A DNA stretch of 64,000 bases from Boothiomyces macroporosus (taxonomy: Eukaryota; Chytridiomycota; Chytridiomycetes; Rhizophydiales; Terramycetaceae): positions 1-64,000 of the forward strand of contig JADGKB010000021.1 in NCBI GenBank assembly GCA_027604185.1. The letters run 5' to 3'. Shown here piece by piece: positions 45,038 through 55,600 of this stretch. The notes below the pieces were generated by a model that was given only the letters and a program-made list of their open reading frames with translations, did no database searches and was not told where the DNA came from. A program made the translations under genes and the position numbers. The stretch's first letter is position 1; each line of letters opens with the position of its first letter.

Positions 45038-46879
45038 CTAAATCTTCAACTCCGCGAAAAGTTCATTTAATTCCTTGTGTAAAGCTGGTTCAGTGTCAAT
45101 CTTGGACAATTGTGTCAACTCCATTTTTGCTCCAGAATCCCTCTTTAATTTCAGCTCCTCAATTTGCTTCAATTTCTTGTTTATGTTTTTAACTTTCTTT
45201 TCAAGTTCGGCCTGTCGAGAGTTCACAGCTGGTTGAGCTTGTGGAGTTTGCTGGGCAGGTTTCTGTTTTCCAGACTGAGGTTTGTTTAATCCGGGAATAG
45301 ATCTGCCTCGACTTAATCCTGGGGAGCTTGGAGAAACGCCTTTATCAATTTCATCCCGGTTCTAGAATTAAACATGGAACTACATAGATACTTGCAGAGT
45401 TTGCAGACCTTCTTGCGCCAGGAGGAATGTATTTACCAACAGCTTTTGCTAAATCAAATTAAAAATACCTGGAGCTGGAGGCTTTACACCCTGCGGAATA
45501 GGGGAGTTGGCATTACGTTCTGGCCATAAACTTGCTGATTCGGGTCTCCAAGCAACCAAATACATTTCTTTTGTTTCAACCTCATGAGTCAACACTCCGC
45601 TATAATGCCAAATTTTTAATCCGTTATCGACTTTCAATCTTCTATAAAGAATTGAAGTCATAATATGACGACCATCTGGACTCCATTCGCAAGCGGAGGA
45701 GTTGCTGGCAGCAATACTGGCAACCTTTTTAAAGGATTTGCGTTCATAGACATCCATATCACCAGCTAAATTTCCAAATCCTGCCACGAAAAAGAATCTA
45801 CCAGTGGGAGAGTATTTCACGGTATTTCTTGGTGCCTTTTCCAAGTGGTAGATTGGTGAGGCTCTGTGATCAAATAATGTCGTTTTAGAAGGCATAGTTC
45901 CATAAGTAACTATGAATTCCTTTGCATTTGGAGACCATGCAACATCATGAATTGGACCAGGGTGATCTACGTCAATTTAAACCTACCAAATTCAACTCTG
46001 CAATCAAAGTTACCAGTAATTGATAAATAGTACAAGCTTGTTTCGCCATAATAAGATTGGCCAGTCTTATCAACGTCAGTGTGGGTGAAAATCTAGCATT
46101 ACAATCAATATACCAAGACATTTGTACCAATTGAATTCCAATGAAAAGTAACAGTTTCTGCACGATAAAATGACTTTTGAGATAGCGGTGTATTCAAATT
46201 GGTCAAATCGTACAATCTACAAGCACCAGGACTGCCTTTCTTTTCTGGAAAGAAAGCCGCTACAATTGGCCGCTTTCCAGGCGATATACTGAACGAAGAA
46301 ATATTTTCAAATTTAACTTTCTGGCTTGGGCCTTTTGCAAACTTTTTTGAATCGTAAATGCGCAATTCTTGAGTGAACAGTTTAGCACAGAACGATTCAT
46401 CTTCAGTCCATTCAACATTCCTACCATCAAATAGAATTACCATCCATCAGGTACTTTTTGGGTAAACGACAAAACACTTTCTCCAGTCCTCAAATCCCAT
46501 ACAGTCATATTCTTATGCTGTTCTTCTTCCCCTTTAGGCTTAACTTGAATAAGAATTTCATTACCATAGCGAGTTAAAATTGAGAGATAATTATCTTTTG
46601 GCGAAAATGAGAAATCAATAATGTTTGTAATATCAAATTCATGTGCCAACGTGAGAGTTGGTCTGGCAGCGTATACTTGCACGCTAGAGTTGAGTATCAC
46701 CACTAGGAAATTTCCGTTTGGAGAATATTTGAAATTCTTTGGATCTTTTTCGCTATGATTACCGTGGAATTACAATGTAAGGGTATTGCCTTTGAATTGA
46801 TCAGATGAATTCAGAATATTTAGGCCGCTATTGGAGAGGACTTGTTAAAAACAGACTTACAGCAGATTTGAGTTGTCAT
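45038..46879 (-). CDS. EIF2A: Translation initiation factor eIF2A
   Basis: Eight exons: 46861-46879, 46774-46840, 46441-46752, 46114-46420, 45987-46092, 45469-45966, 45384-45448, 45038-45361. Introns are 20-22 bp; 565 residues (human 585). A nine-bladed beta-propeller includes WTEDESFCAKLF, VTFHWNSIGTNVLI, HTDVDKTGQSYYGE, DHPGPIHDVAWSPN and FFFVAGFGNLAGDMDVYE. Downstream are YIPPGARR and a C-terminal helical tail (NSRQAELEKKVKNINKKL) that matches the eIF2A end. eIF2A is the single-subunit protein, not the eIF2 alpha subunit; it can deliver Met-tRNAi in a GTP-independent way and binds 40S. The start is 90 bp from the WDR20 stop on the same strand. Confidence 0.93.
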
Positions 46880-46968
46880 TTTACGCAAGAAAAAAATTTC
46901 GGGGCCAATTCAAGATTACTAATATCATTGAATCAAGACGAATTCAGAATATAAAAACATGGAGTATA

Positions 46969-48410
46969 TTATTGAGATGTTGGACGTGTCCACGCATAAA
47001 CTGCACCCAGCTTATCTGCGATCACCACCCCGTCCTCTCTAAACAGTATACTGCTCAATGGAACGCTCCCAATCGATTTCCCCTAAATTAATAAAGAGTA
47101 CCGCGACAGGTTCTATAATAGGAACAACAGCTTTTGGTGGCGTGTTGTGATAATTCACTTCATCGTTTCTGACCATTTCGGTGTAAGATTTAGCTCTTGA
47201 TACTTGCTTTCGTTGAAACATGCTGCTTGAAAAGTCCCAAAACAAGATTCTAGTGTCTTCTCCAACACTGGCAAATCTGAAATATTTTTCTGTGCATTTC
47301 CATTCGTCAAAAGCTACAGCAGTTGGCTTAATTAGAAAAAATTACCCAGGAGAAATGGCCTTGGCACCTTGCTAAAAGCCTTCCTTTGAACGCAAAGATA
47401 CTCATTAAATCATCTTGACTGCCTGCCACAATATACCTTCCATCAGGGGACCAAGTAACACAGGTAAACCCTCCAAAGAATGATCTGTAAACATCCAGCA
47501 ATCTGTATTAATATTATCGTACTTTTCAGTTTGCAGATTGAATATTTTTAAAGTTCCATCCATTGATGTTACTGCAAAATGGACCATATCCGGCGAAAAG
47601 GCTATACAAGAGATACTCTTCTTGCTTACTTTCCAGTATATCCTTGGGTTGCTCTTTGATCCTTTTGGAGCTGGTCGAATCAGATACTCTTCATTGCAAG
47701 CTGGAATTGGATAATTCTGATCCTCCATGTCTTTATCAAATATCATCATGCTGCCATCATCGAATCCAGCAATAAACAAATTTTCCGATCCTGGAATCCA
47801 TTTGATGTAAGTTACCGCACATTTGTGTATTATTCCTCCACGATTTAATCTGATATATTTCCCAGATATCGGCCAAAAACACAGTATATCTCCAGTTGTG
47901 TGTCCTACTACAGAGTTCATTGTATCTCTAGTAACCAGATTTACATCATGACAAGTAATAAACGCATCTTTCAAGTACAGAACAGATAATGGCGCTTGGA
48001 GTTTCCACAAGTAATCCACCCATACAATCGCCCTTCCAGAATTGAAAAACAAGTAAAACGCTTCATTCTTTTGCGATATGATTTTTGCAATTTGTTCATT
48101 AGCCACTATTTTCGACACAAACGCAGAGTTTGTTTTAACGACGTTTGTTGGTTTGCTTTTGTTTTTGGATTTTAGAAAAGAGAATTTATCTGGCTCTGTT
48201 GGTAATTCAACAAACTTTGAAGATGGCTGTTTCTCCACAGATGGTGATGATGTTGATTCTGACTTTATTGATGCCATGCAGATACGAGTCCCTGGGTGAG
48301 ATACAAATACCTATGAGAGGATGAAACTCTACAGACCCGTCTAGTGTTATTATATCCCTCAGTTGATATGTTCCATCTGTTGATTGTATCGTTGGATCAA
48401 TGGTGGTCAT
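46969..48410 (-). CDS. WDR20: WDR20/CreC, WD40 partner of USP12/46-type deubiquitinase
   Basis: Five exons: 48311-48410, 47523-48291, 47346-47502, 47102-47326, 46969-47082. Introns are 19-20 bp; 454 residues. WD40 segments include [54 protein letters not shown] and [16 protein letters not shown], all close to WDR20 and fungal CreC. It ends PIIEPVAGKSI and AVYAWTRP, as in WDR20 (EPLICKKI, CTWGRPG). Human WDR20 carries a large insert before the last blade that is nearly absent here. The family activates USP12/USP46, or CreB in carbon catabolite repression of fungi. The deubiquitinase is not in this window. Confidence 0.88.
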
Positions 48411-48658
48411 CTGAAAAAAGTAAAAGTGCAAAAGCCAAAATCCGACCAGTAATAAAGCTCTCAATTTAAGGTTTAGGGTTTAATTTAGGTTTCCAGTATT
48501 TCAATAACGTTAAATAATACTCGTACTTGGGATCCCTCCATCTAGCACGCGAAATTAAACCCTATTCTAGTAGAGAAATTACAATTAATTAAACTCTGTT
48601 TTATTTCTTTGTAATTTACCGCAATTCAACCTCGTAAAAAAACTTGAATCTAAATCAA

Positions 48659-49326
48659 ATGAAAAGGTTTTTCAGTTCAACCATATTAGCAAGAGGTACC
48701 CGTAATTAACAAAGCCGCTAAAATCATTAATACTCCGCAAATGGGGGAATCCATTACCGAAGGAACGTTAACTCAATGGCACAAGAAAATCGGCGATTTT
48801 GTTAATAGGGATGAGCAAATTGCTACTATAGAAACCGACAAGGTAGTCTTGCTTAACGCAGATTGATGTACAAGTAAATTCCCCAGAGTCCGGTGTTTTG
48901 TTGGAGTTGTTCAGTGCGGAAGGCGATACTGTATCTGTAGGCGGACAACTATTCAAGATTGATACAGATAAACAAGAGCAAAGCAATAGTGCTCCAGTAC
49001 AAAGCAAGCCAGAAGTCAAAGCCGAAACGAAACCTGAAGTTAAACCAGAGCCTGTTAAACCACAGACTGTTAAACCTGCTGCCAAAACCGAATTAAAATC
49101 TCATCGTACACCACTAATTAAATTCTTGGGACCAAGGAAACTGCTTTGGCAGAGCAGTGGCCAAACTGTTTTACCACCAACTCAATCAGTTACCATAAAG
49201 AACGGTACCAGAACTATTCAGTATGAATCACTAGATCAATTACCAAAAAGATTCCAACCTGTTGCATTCAGTCTGGCAGAAATGGAAGCAATTGACAATG
49301 GTGGTGCAGACCATAAACTCAAATAG
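48659..49326 (+). CDS. KGD4: Lipoyl-domain protein fused to KGD4/MRPS36
   Basis: Three exons: 48659-48695, 48715-48842, 48862-49326, with two 19 bp introns; 209 residues. [12 protein letters not shown] is a mitochondrial presequence. Residues about 14-88 are a lipoyl domain of the E2o (DLST) type, with GESITEG and ETDK, the lipoylated Lys55 being the last codon of exon 2. A Lys/Pro/Glu/Val linker follows. Residues about 136-209 match KGD4/MRPS36/Ymr31: [13 protein letters not shown], then [13 protein letters not shown] and [13 protein letters not shown]. There is no E2 catalytic domain and no room for one before the next gene. KGD4 bridges E3 to the 2-oxoglutarate dehydrogenase core. A lipoyl arm on it is, as far as I know, unusual; the layout recalls E3-binding protein X of pyruvate dehydrogenase. 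Confidence 0.85.
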
Positions 49327-49367
49327 TTTAATAAATGCTGACCATAAACTCAAATAGTTTAATAAAT
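49309..49367. repeat. 31 bp tandem duplication over the KGD4 stop codon
   Basis: A unit starting GACCATAAACTCAAATAG at 49309 recurs at 49340 (period 31, second copy about 28 bp). It includes the last codons of the lipoyl-KGD4 gene, its TAG stop and an AATAAA-like signal (TTTAATAAAT). The second copy lies in the 3' UTR, so the polyadenylation signal is present twice. Confidence 0.9.
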
Positions 49368-49493
49368 CCTCAACACTTTTTACCGATCACCACTCTATAT
49401 GATAATGCGCTTGGACTCGCTATTCCGGCAAGTATAAATCATCCATTTGCCCCTCAACTCGCAATTTGATTTTCCAAAAAATTTCATTTCAAA

Positions 49494-49713
49494 ATGACTC
49501 AACTAAAAATTAGCGAAGAGCAATTCAACAAAATGACACATGAACAGCAACAGCACTACAAGCGCATGTTACTCCGACCTTACAGGACAAAGAACCTCCA
49601 AGTAGGCGGTGGTAAATATCATTAATTTAGCGATTATTGGGTTTGTCGGATTGATTTATGGATATACTCTGTACAAGACTCAACAGGATGATTTCAAGAA
49701 ACTTGATGAATAA
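49494..49713 (+). CDS. COA3: COA3-like cytochrome c oxidase assembly factor
   Basis: Two exons, 49494-49611 and 49631-49713, split by a 19 bp intron; 66 residues. A soluble basic N-terminus (QQQHYKRMLLRPYRTKN) precedes one membrane helix with GAIIGFVGLIYGYTLY, then KTQQDDFKKLDE. This matches the COA3/CCDC56 pattern, in which a YGYT(L/F)Y motif closes the helix and an acidic tail follows. COA3 binds newly made Cox1 in the inner membrane with Mss51/Cox14 in yeast. Too short for simple ORF calling because of the intron. It lies near COX16 and the lipoyl-KGD4 gene. Confidence 0.8.
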
Positions 49714-49806
49714 ATAATTTATATTACTTTTTCATTCCGAATCATTAGTAGGACTTGTAGAATGTAAATCGCTTCTTTGATTACTGGAATCAAATCAAAT
49801 TATTTA

Positions 49807-50806
49807 TTAGAGGGACAGCATTTGCAAAACATCTTTAGCGTCCACTTTTTCATCATTCTTCAACAGCTTGCTCTTTACATCATCCAACTGTTTCATTACT
49901 GCCTTGGATTTGGTTTTCAACAAATGAAGTTGGTGTAAATCGCTGTAATATTGTTTTTTAAAGCTATCTTTAATATCTGGCTTGTATAGATCCAAATCTG
50001 TATTGATAAACAACTGGATTAACTAGAATTACTTTTAAATCTTGTTCATGGAATACCTGCGGAGGTTGTTGCTTTTGTTCCGCGTTTAAATTCGTATAGT
50101 GAGTCAGTAAACTATTCCAATCACTAATCTCTTGATCATACCGATCAATCTGAGTCTTGAACAACATTATTCGATCCTTCAACTCTTCATTCTTTGGATT
50201 AGGCGACAACTCCTTGGGTTCCTGATTTAAATACAATTACATTTTTGAAATCGAATTCAAAGCCGAGTAAATCCTGTTGAATAGCTTTTATAATTGGATC
50301 AGTAGAGTTTGGATTGAAATTGACTGGGTTTGGAAATGATTTGGATTTTGACTTGATTAACCAAATGAAAAGCTGTTTTAATTTCACAAGTTCTGGCAAG
50401 TCAGGATTAATCAGTTTATGGTAGTTTGACGGATCAATAGATTCCGGAATACCTACGTTAATTGAAAGATACTTGGCTTGCTGTAGATTGAAGATCTCTT
50501 TCGCTTTGGTTTCATCAAGATAGATTCTATATCTGGCAGAATATCCTGTTCCAAGATACTAGACATGTCTATGCTGTCATCTAATACCACCGTATCCAAA
50601 AACTCTGATTCCGTTTGGAAGGTTTCTTCTGCTTCGATGGATGAAATTATTGATGGTTCAGCTTGCTGGATAGATTCTTCTTGCATAGAATCATCTTGAA
50701 TAGATTCTATAGTCGATGTCTCATCTTTTACAGCTTCTACTTTTGGTATTTTTTTCCTCTTGTAAACAAAGCCGTTGAATTCTTTTACTTCAATTTCAGA
50801 TGTCAT
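49807..50806 (-). CDS. DSN1: DSN1/Mis13 kinetochore protein
   Basis: Four exons: 50473-50806, 50241-50452, 50033-50221, 49807-50013, with introns of 19-20 bp; 313 residues. The N-terminal third is acidic and disordered and ends in KPKRKRSSIYS, like the basic Aurora B-regulated motif of Dsn1. SIPESIDPSNYHKLI and LPELVKLKQLFIWLI are the Mis13/Dsn1 core motifs. Coiled coil follows (KDRIMLFKTQIDRYDQ). As part of the MIS12 complex it links CENP-C at the inner kinetochore to Ndc80. The RKRSS motif suggests the phospho-control by Aurora B is present here too (inference). Confidence 0.82.
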
Positions 50807-50857
50807 TTGTTTCGGACAAAAAAGTAAGAGTTGAAATACTTTAATCGAGAAATATTA

Positions 50858-52196
50858 TCAAGAATCGAGCCACTTTAGCTCACCCATCACAAAGAAGGTC
50901 TTTGGGAGTCGACCAGGATTAGGGCCAAGCACAGTCATTTTCCTCTTTACTTCATCTACTTCTGAAATGTAAACAAACCCGCAAACGTTACTCTTTTTCA
51001 ACAGTTCAGTTTCTTCTTCTGGTGTATACAATTTGATATTCCCTTCATCATCAGTACCAGGAAGCGGTACAAAACTAACAACGAGGATGGAATGTAATAG
51101 GATCTCGCTTGTTTCTATCTTAACGAAATTAATCGAATTTGGATTGGTTTCCATCCCGATTGGTAGAGCACTTGACGGCGCCAACATTCCCTTCTTGATT
51201 TGACGGACAATTATATCGTTAAAAGAAACTGTTTGAGAAAAAGGAGTCAAGTCTTTTCCATAAAAGTACTCTTTGATCCGCTTTGCTTGTATCTGTCTGT
51301 GCCAAATCTTGTCTCTTGAAGCAATCTAGATCAGAGAACAGTTACCCCTCCTGATTTCTGTAGTTTGATTACACTCTTACCAGCCTGAGTAAGAATACTG
51401 GATATACGTTCATTTCCAATCACAATAACACAATCAACTAGCATTAATCAAAGGTACTCTTTAGCAATTCAATAGCTTCTTTTAAAATTTCAATTCCTTG
51501 CTGTTCTACAAATTCACACGGGGTATCGACAATAATTCCGTCGCTTCTGATCTTGTCATCGTTATCGAGCTTCTTTTCAATAGAATCTTTAATGTTATTC
51601 ACTAGTAACAGATAAAACTCTTGTTTGTCAAATATATTTGATCCATAGTAATATGCTATTGGACTGGTCTTGTAAATATTTGCGTTTAGTTCTTCTTCAA
51701 CATCAATTGGCCTTGTAATCACCATACAAGATATGGTTCCTGGTAGTGAAATCAATCCTGATTTTGGATCAATATCACACAATATTGGTGTTCGTTGGTG
51801 CCGTGTTCCATAGTTGATTAATGTCTTTGCCAGAGTAGTTTTACCAGTATCACTAGAGCCAACGATCATTACTCTAGGGCCATTCCTGTTTTCCTTTTTC
51901 GCTTGAATTCTCAAGTTTTCCAAAGCAAAATGCATATTCAAATGTTCATTCATCATAGTTTCACTACCAATATATTCTGAGATTGCTGGGCCACTGGTTT
52001 CTAATTTACATCCATGCCAGGTAAATATTCCAAGTTTCTTTCCTTGAAATTGGTATTCGTAGTCCACTGCTAATTCAGTCCCAAACAGCTCAGCCTTTCC
52101 TTCTGTTAGCTTTACTGTTAGTGTCTGTTTAGGCTCTACTTCGAATCTGAATTCCTCATTTGGTTTCAAAGTCCATTCTCGTTTTTTTACAGACAT
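50858..52196 (-). CDS. CLP1: CLP1, polynucleotide kinase-like mRNA 3'-end factor
   Basis: Three exons: 51458-52196, 51346-51437, 50858-51325, with 20 bp introns; 432 residues (human 425). The N-terminal beta-sandwich (EWTLKPNEEFRFEV) precedes the P-loop GSSDTGKTTLAKTL near residue 113. CDIDPKSGLISLPGTIS is the Walker B/lid region typical of Clp1. The C-terminal domain starts near FSQTVSFNDIIVRQI and ends MGELKWLDS. Clp1 joins Pcf11 in cleavage factor IA and, in animals, the tRNA splicing endonuclease. An intact P-loop with GKTT fits ATP binding; kinase activity cannot be judged. The N-terminus lies 103 bp from the COX16 stop. Confidence 0.92.
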
Positions 52197-52299
52197 GATT
52201 TAGATCGGGAAAAGTAAACCTCATTAGCGCAAACTGTATATAGCTGTAAGTGAAATTTATTAGGGAGTAATTACAATAGAGAAAGAATATCCAAATAAT

Positions 52300-52572
52300 T
52301 TATTCCTCACCTGGTGGTCTAGGCAGTCGCTTGTAATCCCAATCCTTCTCTCCATCCTTGTACAAATCAAAATATACTTTCTGCAAATTAATCTTCTCTC
52401 TCCTCTTTTTTATATTCGCATGCTCCATCGTATCTATTTCTTGCTTGTTAATGTCCTGCACTTTGAATTTCGTTTCGAATAGGAATTGCAAAAAGTAGGA
52501 GCCAAAGACCGCCGTCGCTACTATTGGAATTCCTATTGAAAGCCTTGCCTTTGTTTTGTTTGAGATTTTCAT
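52300..52572 (-). CDS. COX16: COX16 cytochrome c oxidase assembly protein
   Basis: Intronless, 90 residues. One membrane helix (SIGIPIVATAVFGSYFLQFL, about residues 12-31) is followed by a charged intermembrane-space part with VYFDLYKDGEKDWDYKRLPRP. The closing DWDYKR(I/L)PRP is the COX16 signature. Cox16 helps insert copper/Cox2 modules and join Cox1 and Cox2. Only 36 bp separate its start from the SHPRH stop upstream on the same strand. COA3 and two NDUFA4 copies in this window serve the same respiratory complex. Confidence 0.88.
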   Translation of the reverse strand: MKISNKTKARLSIGIPIVATAVFGSYFLQFLFETKFKVQDINKQEIDTMEHANIKKRREKINLQKVYFDLYKDGEKDWDYKRLPRPPGEE

Positions 52573-52608
52573 TTTTTGAAAAAATTATTGGGATAAGCGA
52601 TTAATATA

Positions 52609-55600
52609 TTAATAGGTTTCTCTTTGAAAGAATTTGGGTAAAAGTTCTTTTCGGATTTGTTCTTCTTTTCCATCTTCGTCAGTCTGGAGCTCACTCACAG
52701 TCTCCTCTACGGTATCTTGAATAATGTATTGCCATACAAATGTTTCCTTATCCTGGCCAATACGGTGCACTCTATTGATTGCTGCATTAGTGATATTTAC
52801 CTTGTTGAATTACTCCTTTTTGAAGCACAGGTTCAATGAGAAATATATGGGTTGCTGACACTAGTGTTAACCCAGAAGATTGAGATTTGGCATTCAGCAT
52901 AAACACCGTGACATTCGGATTAGTTTGGAATTCAATCACAGAATTTCCTTTTCGTTTCATGAAATTAGATTTTTTGCCTTGAACTGGATCCCAGCCCTTT
53001 CCTTCAAGTGAAATATGTCCAATTTCGTTTTGTAATAGCATATTAGCAAAGATATCCAGGACTTCTCTCCATTGAGAAAAGCAAATGATCTTCACCAATG
53101 GATTCTCTCCCTTGATCATTATGATATGTTTGAGGATAGAGTCGAATTTGACGCCGTTCGCACCCTTGATTGGTATATGCTGGATTTTTTCCAATAGTTG
53201 GTCTGAATATGTTGGAGCACTGTTTACGATTCTCTTTCGGTTGAATGAAACTCTTTGAAGTTCTGTTGGATTAAAATGCTGGGTACATAGGGCACATTTA
53301 CGCTTCGGAATTAACCAGGCTTTTGCACAGTCTATATTAGTAATGCTTACCTTGACATGCAAAATGGCCACAGGGAGTTAGAACACCGCTTACAAAATTA
53401 GACTGACAAGTCACACATTGGGTTTCTTCATCGGCTTTATCGGTATCACGAGACAACGCAATCAAGTATCTCATTCTTCCCTCTTCCATTACAATTTTAC
53501 GCTGCAAATCAGCTTCTTCATTCTTTAAATTTTGCATTTCGATTGGTAATGGGTCAAAGAATTGAGTTACTGTTACATCATCAGAAAGCTTGTTCAATTG
53601 GGCGTAATATTTAACTCTGCAATTAAACAAATGTCTGAAAAGTGTAATTTCCCTTGAATTAATCAATATTACTGCTCTAAATTTGCTAGAATCTTGATTT
53701 GTTTCTCGAATTGTTTGGTAGTATGTGCAAGTGCCATCTTAGCAAGTTCTATTTCTGCTCTTGGAAGGTGTGACTTTCGGAGTACAGCGTTCAGCTTCTG
53801 GATCAAACTCTTGTAATCATCGCCATTGTAGTTTACTAAACCCTTCCTTTCATTCGAAAGCTTTGCTGCTAATTCACTGTTCTCTGATATTCCAAGAGGG
53901 AAGGTTTGCTTGATTCCTGTTAGAGTAAATTTTCGATCCTGCAAGATTGAGATAAAGGAATCCAGGTATTTGGTTGCTGTATCTTGCACCATAATACTAT
54001 ATTCAAATTCTGTACCAGTAGGCCCTTCCTTTTCCGTATCCTTTTCATCACTACTTGCTTCTAATGGAGAAGTAAGTAAAGATCTTAATCTATTCCTCCA
54101 TTCAACTATATTCTTCCATTGCTTTTCCAGAACAACTTCCACAGTTTCAAAAGCGCTGAATATGCGTTCTGTAGCAATACCTCCACTAAGATCTAAAATT
54201 TCCATTTCATTGTTCTTCATAAAATTGGAATGTTTTTTGAAAATCATGTCCAAGTTTTTCGATTCTTTTATAACATCATTCACAAATTCTGACAGTAAAT
54301 CTTCTCTAATATTTGATGCATACTCGTAGTATAACGTTTCGTTTGCTTTGGCATCAGCATCATTTTCATCTTCTCGACTTTTGACGTTGTAAATCGAAGC
54401 AATATAAAAGAATACTTTATGTTTCATGGCTTTCCATATTCGCATTCTATTTGTAATTTTATGGAGCAAGTTTGGAGATTCTTCCTCATCTTCCGTTACT
54501 GGAACTTCATTCACATTCTTTTCTTTTTCAAACTTTTCAAAATTAATATACTGTCTTTTGAACTCTACCATTTTCTCATCTATAAACGCTATTCGCTCTT
54601 TTAAATTTTGGATTGGCTCATCATAATTCTTTTCTTGCCTATGTTAGACGCGCTTACTCTAGAATTTGTGCTTGTTCAACATAATTGAGAATCTTTAGTC
54701 TTTGGAATTTGATGATGGTTGAATAAGATTTTTCAATCAGAATTTCCAACACCTCTCCTATATTTTGCAAACGTCCACCCAAAGCCTTTCGGTTCTCCAC
54801 AGAAACTTGAGGATGGCAACTAGCATTAATAAATTCTACCATGTTTGACGTAATCTGAGCAACCAGTGCCTCATTCTTTCAAGTCTTTTCGATACTTTAG
54901 ATTCATACTTTTGAATATCTGCCCTTGTTTGTTTGCCAGTTAAGCACGGCGGTTCGGGGCCGATATCTGCCATAGCTTCATCTACCAAGTCACTATAGTA
55001 CTGATACTCGACTGGAGAGTAGTTTAGTCTAATTATATTATTATGCTGGTTTGGTATTACTAGTTCGTCTTCAACATCCTTCTTTAAATTACGGCGAACA
55101 ACAGAAGACAAAATATTTTTGAGTATATTCTGAGGAACGTGTGATAAACTATCCAAGTTTTCGTACAGTTCGTCTGCCTGAATAAAATTTAGTGACTGCA
55201 GAATATCCATTAAATTTCCTCTTCTTGCAGCTGGTGTTCCAGTTACAGCCCATGGATGAACTCTAGGTATCATCAATGCCATTTCTAGATTAGTAAGATA
55301 TTACCCAATGTTTTGTTTTTCCCTTGGACTAATTGTGCTTCATCCAAAACTACTCTCCACCAATTAATTTGGACAAACGGTGATGTTCTTTTTTCATAAA
55401 CTGTTTCTCTTCTTGTGGTTTTCTCTCTTCCTGGCAGTGCTGCATATAGCTCTTTCTGCAAATTATGATAAGTGCAAAGAACTACATCATATTTCGCAAG
55501 GGTTGTTGCTTTTAGATCTTGTCCTTCAAACAGAAATACTTTAAGATGTGGTGCGTTGGTTTCAATTTCTAATCTCCACTGTGCAAGGATGGATACTGGA

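Noticed and set aside
45362..45391. A 30 bp version of eIF2A intron 7
   Set aside because: It shifts the frame; the donor 8 bp further in gives a 22 bp intron that keeps frame and fits the size class.
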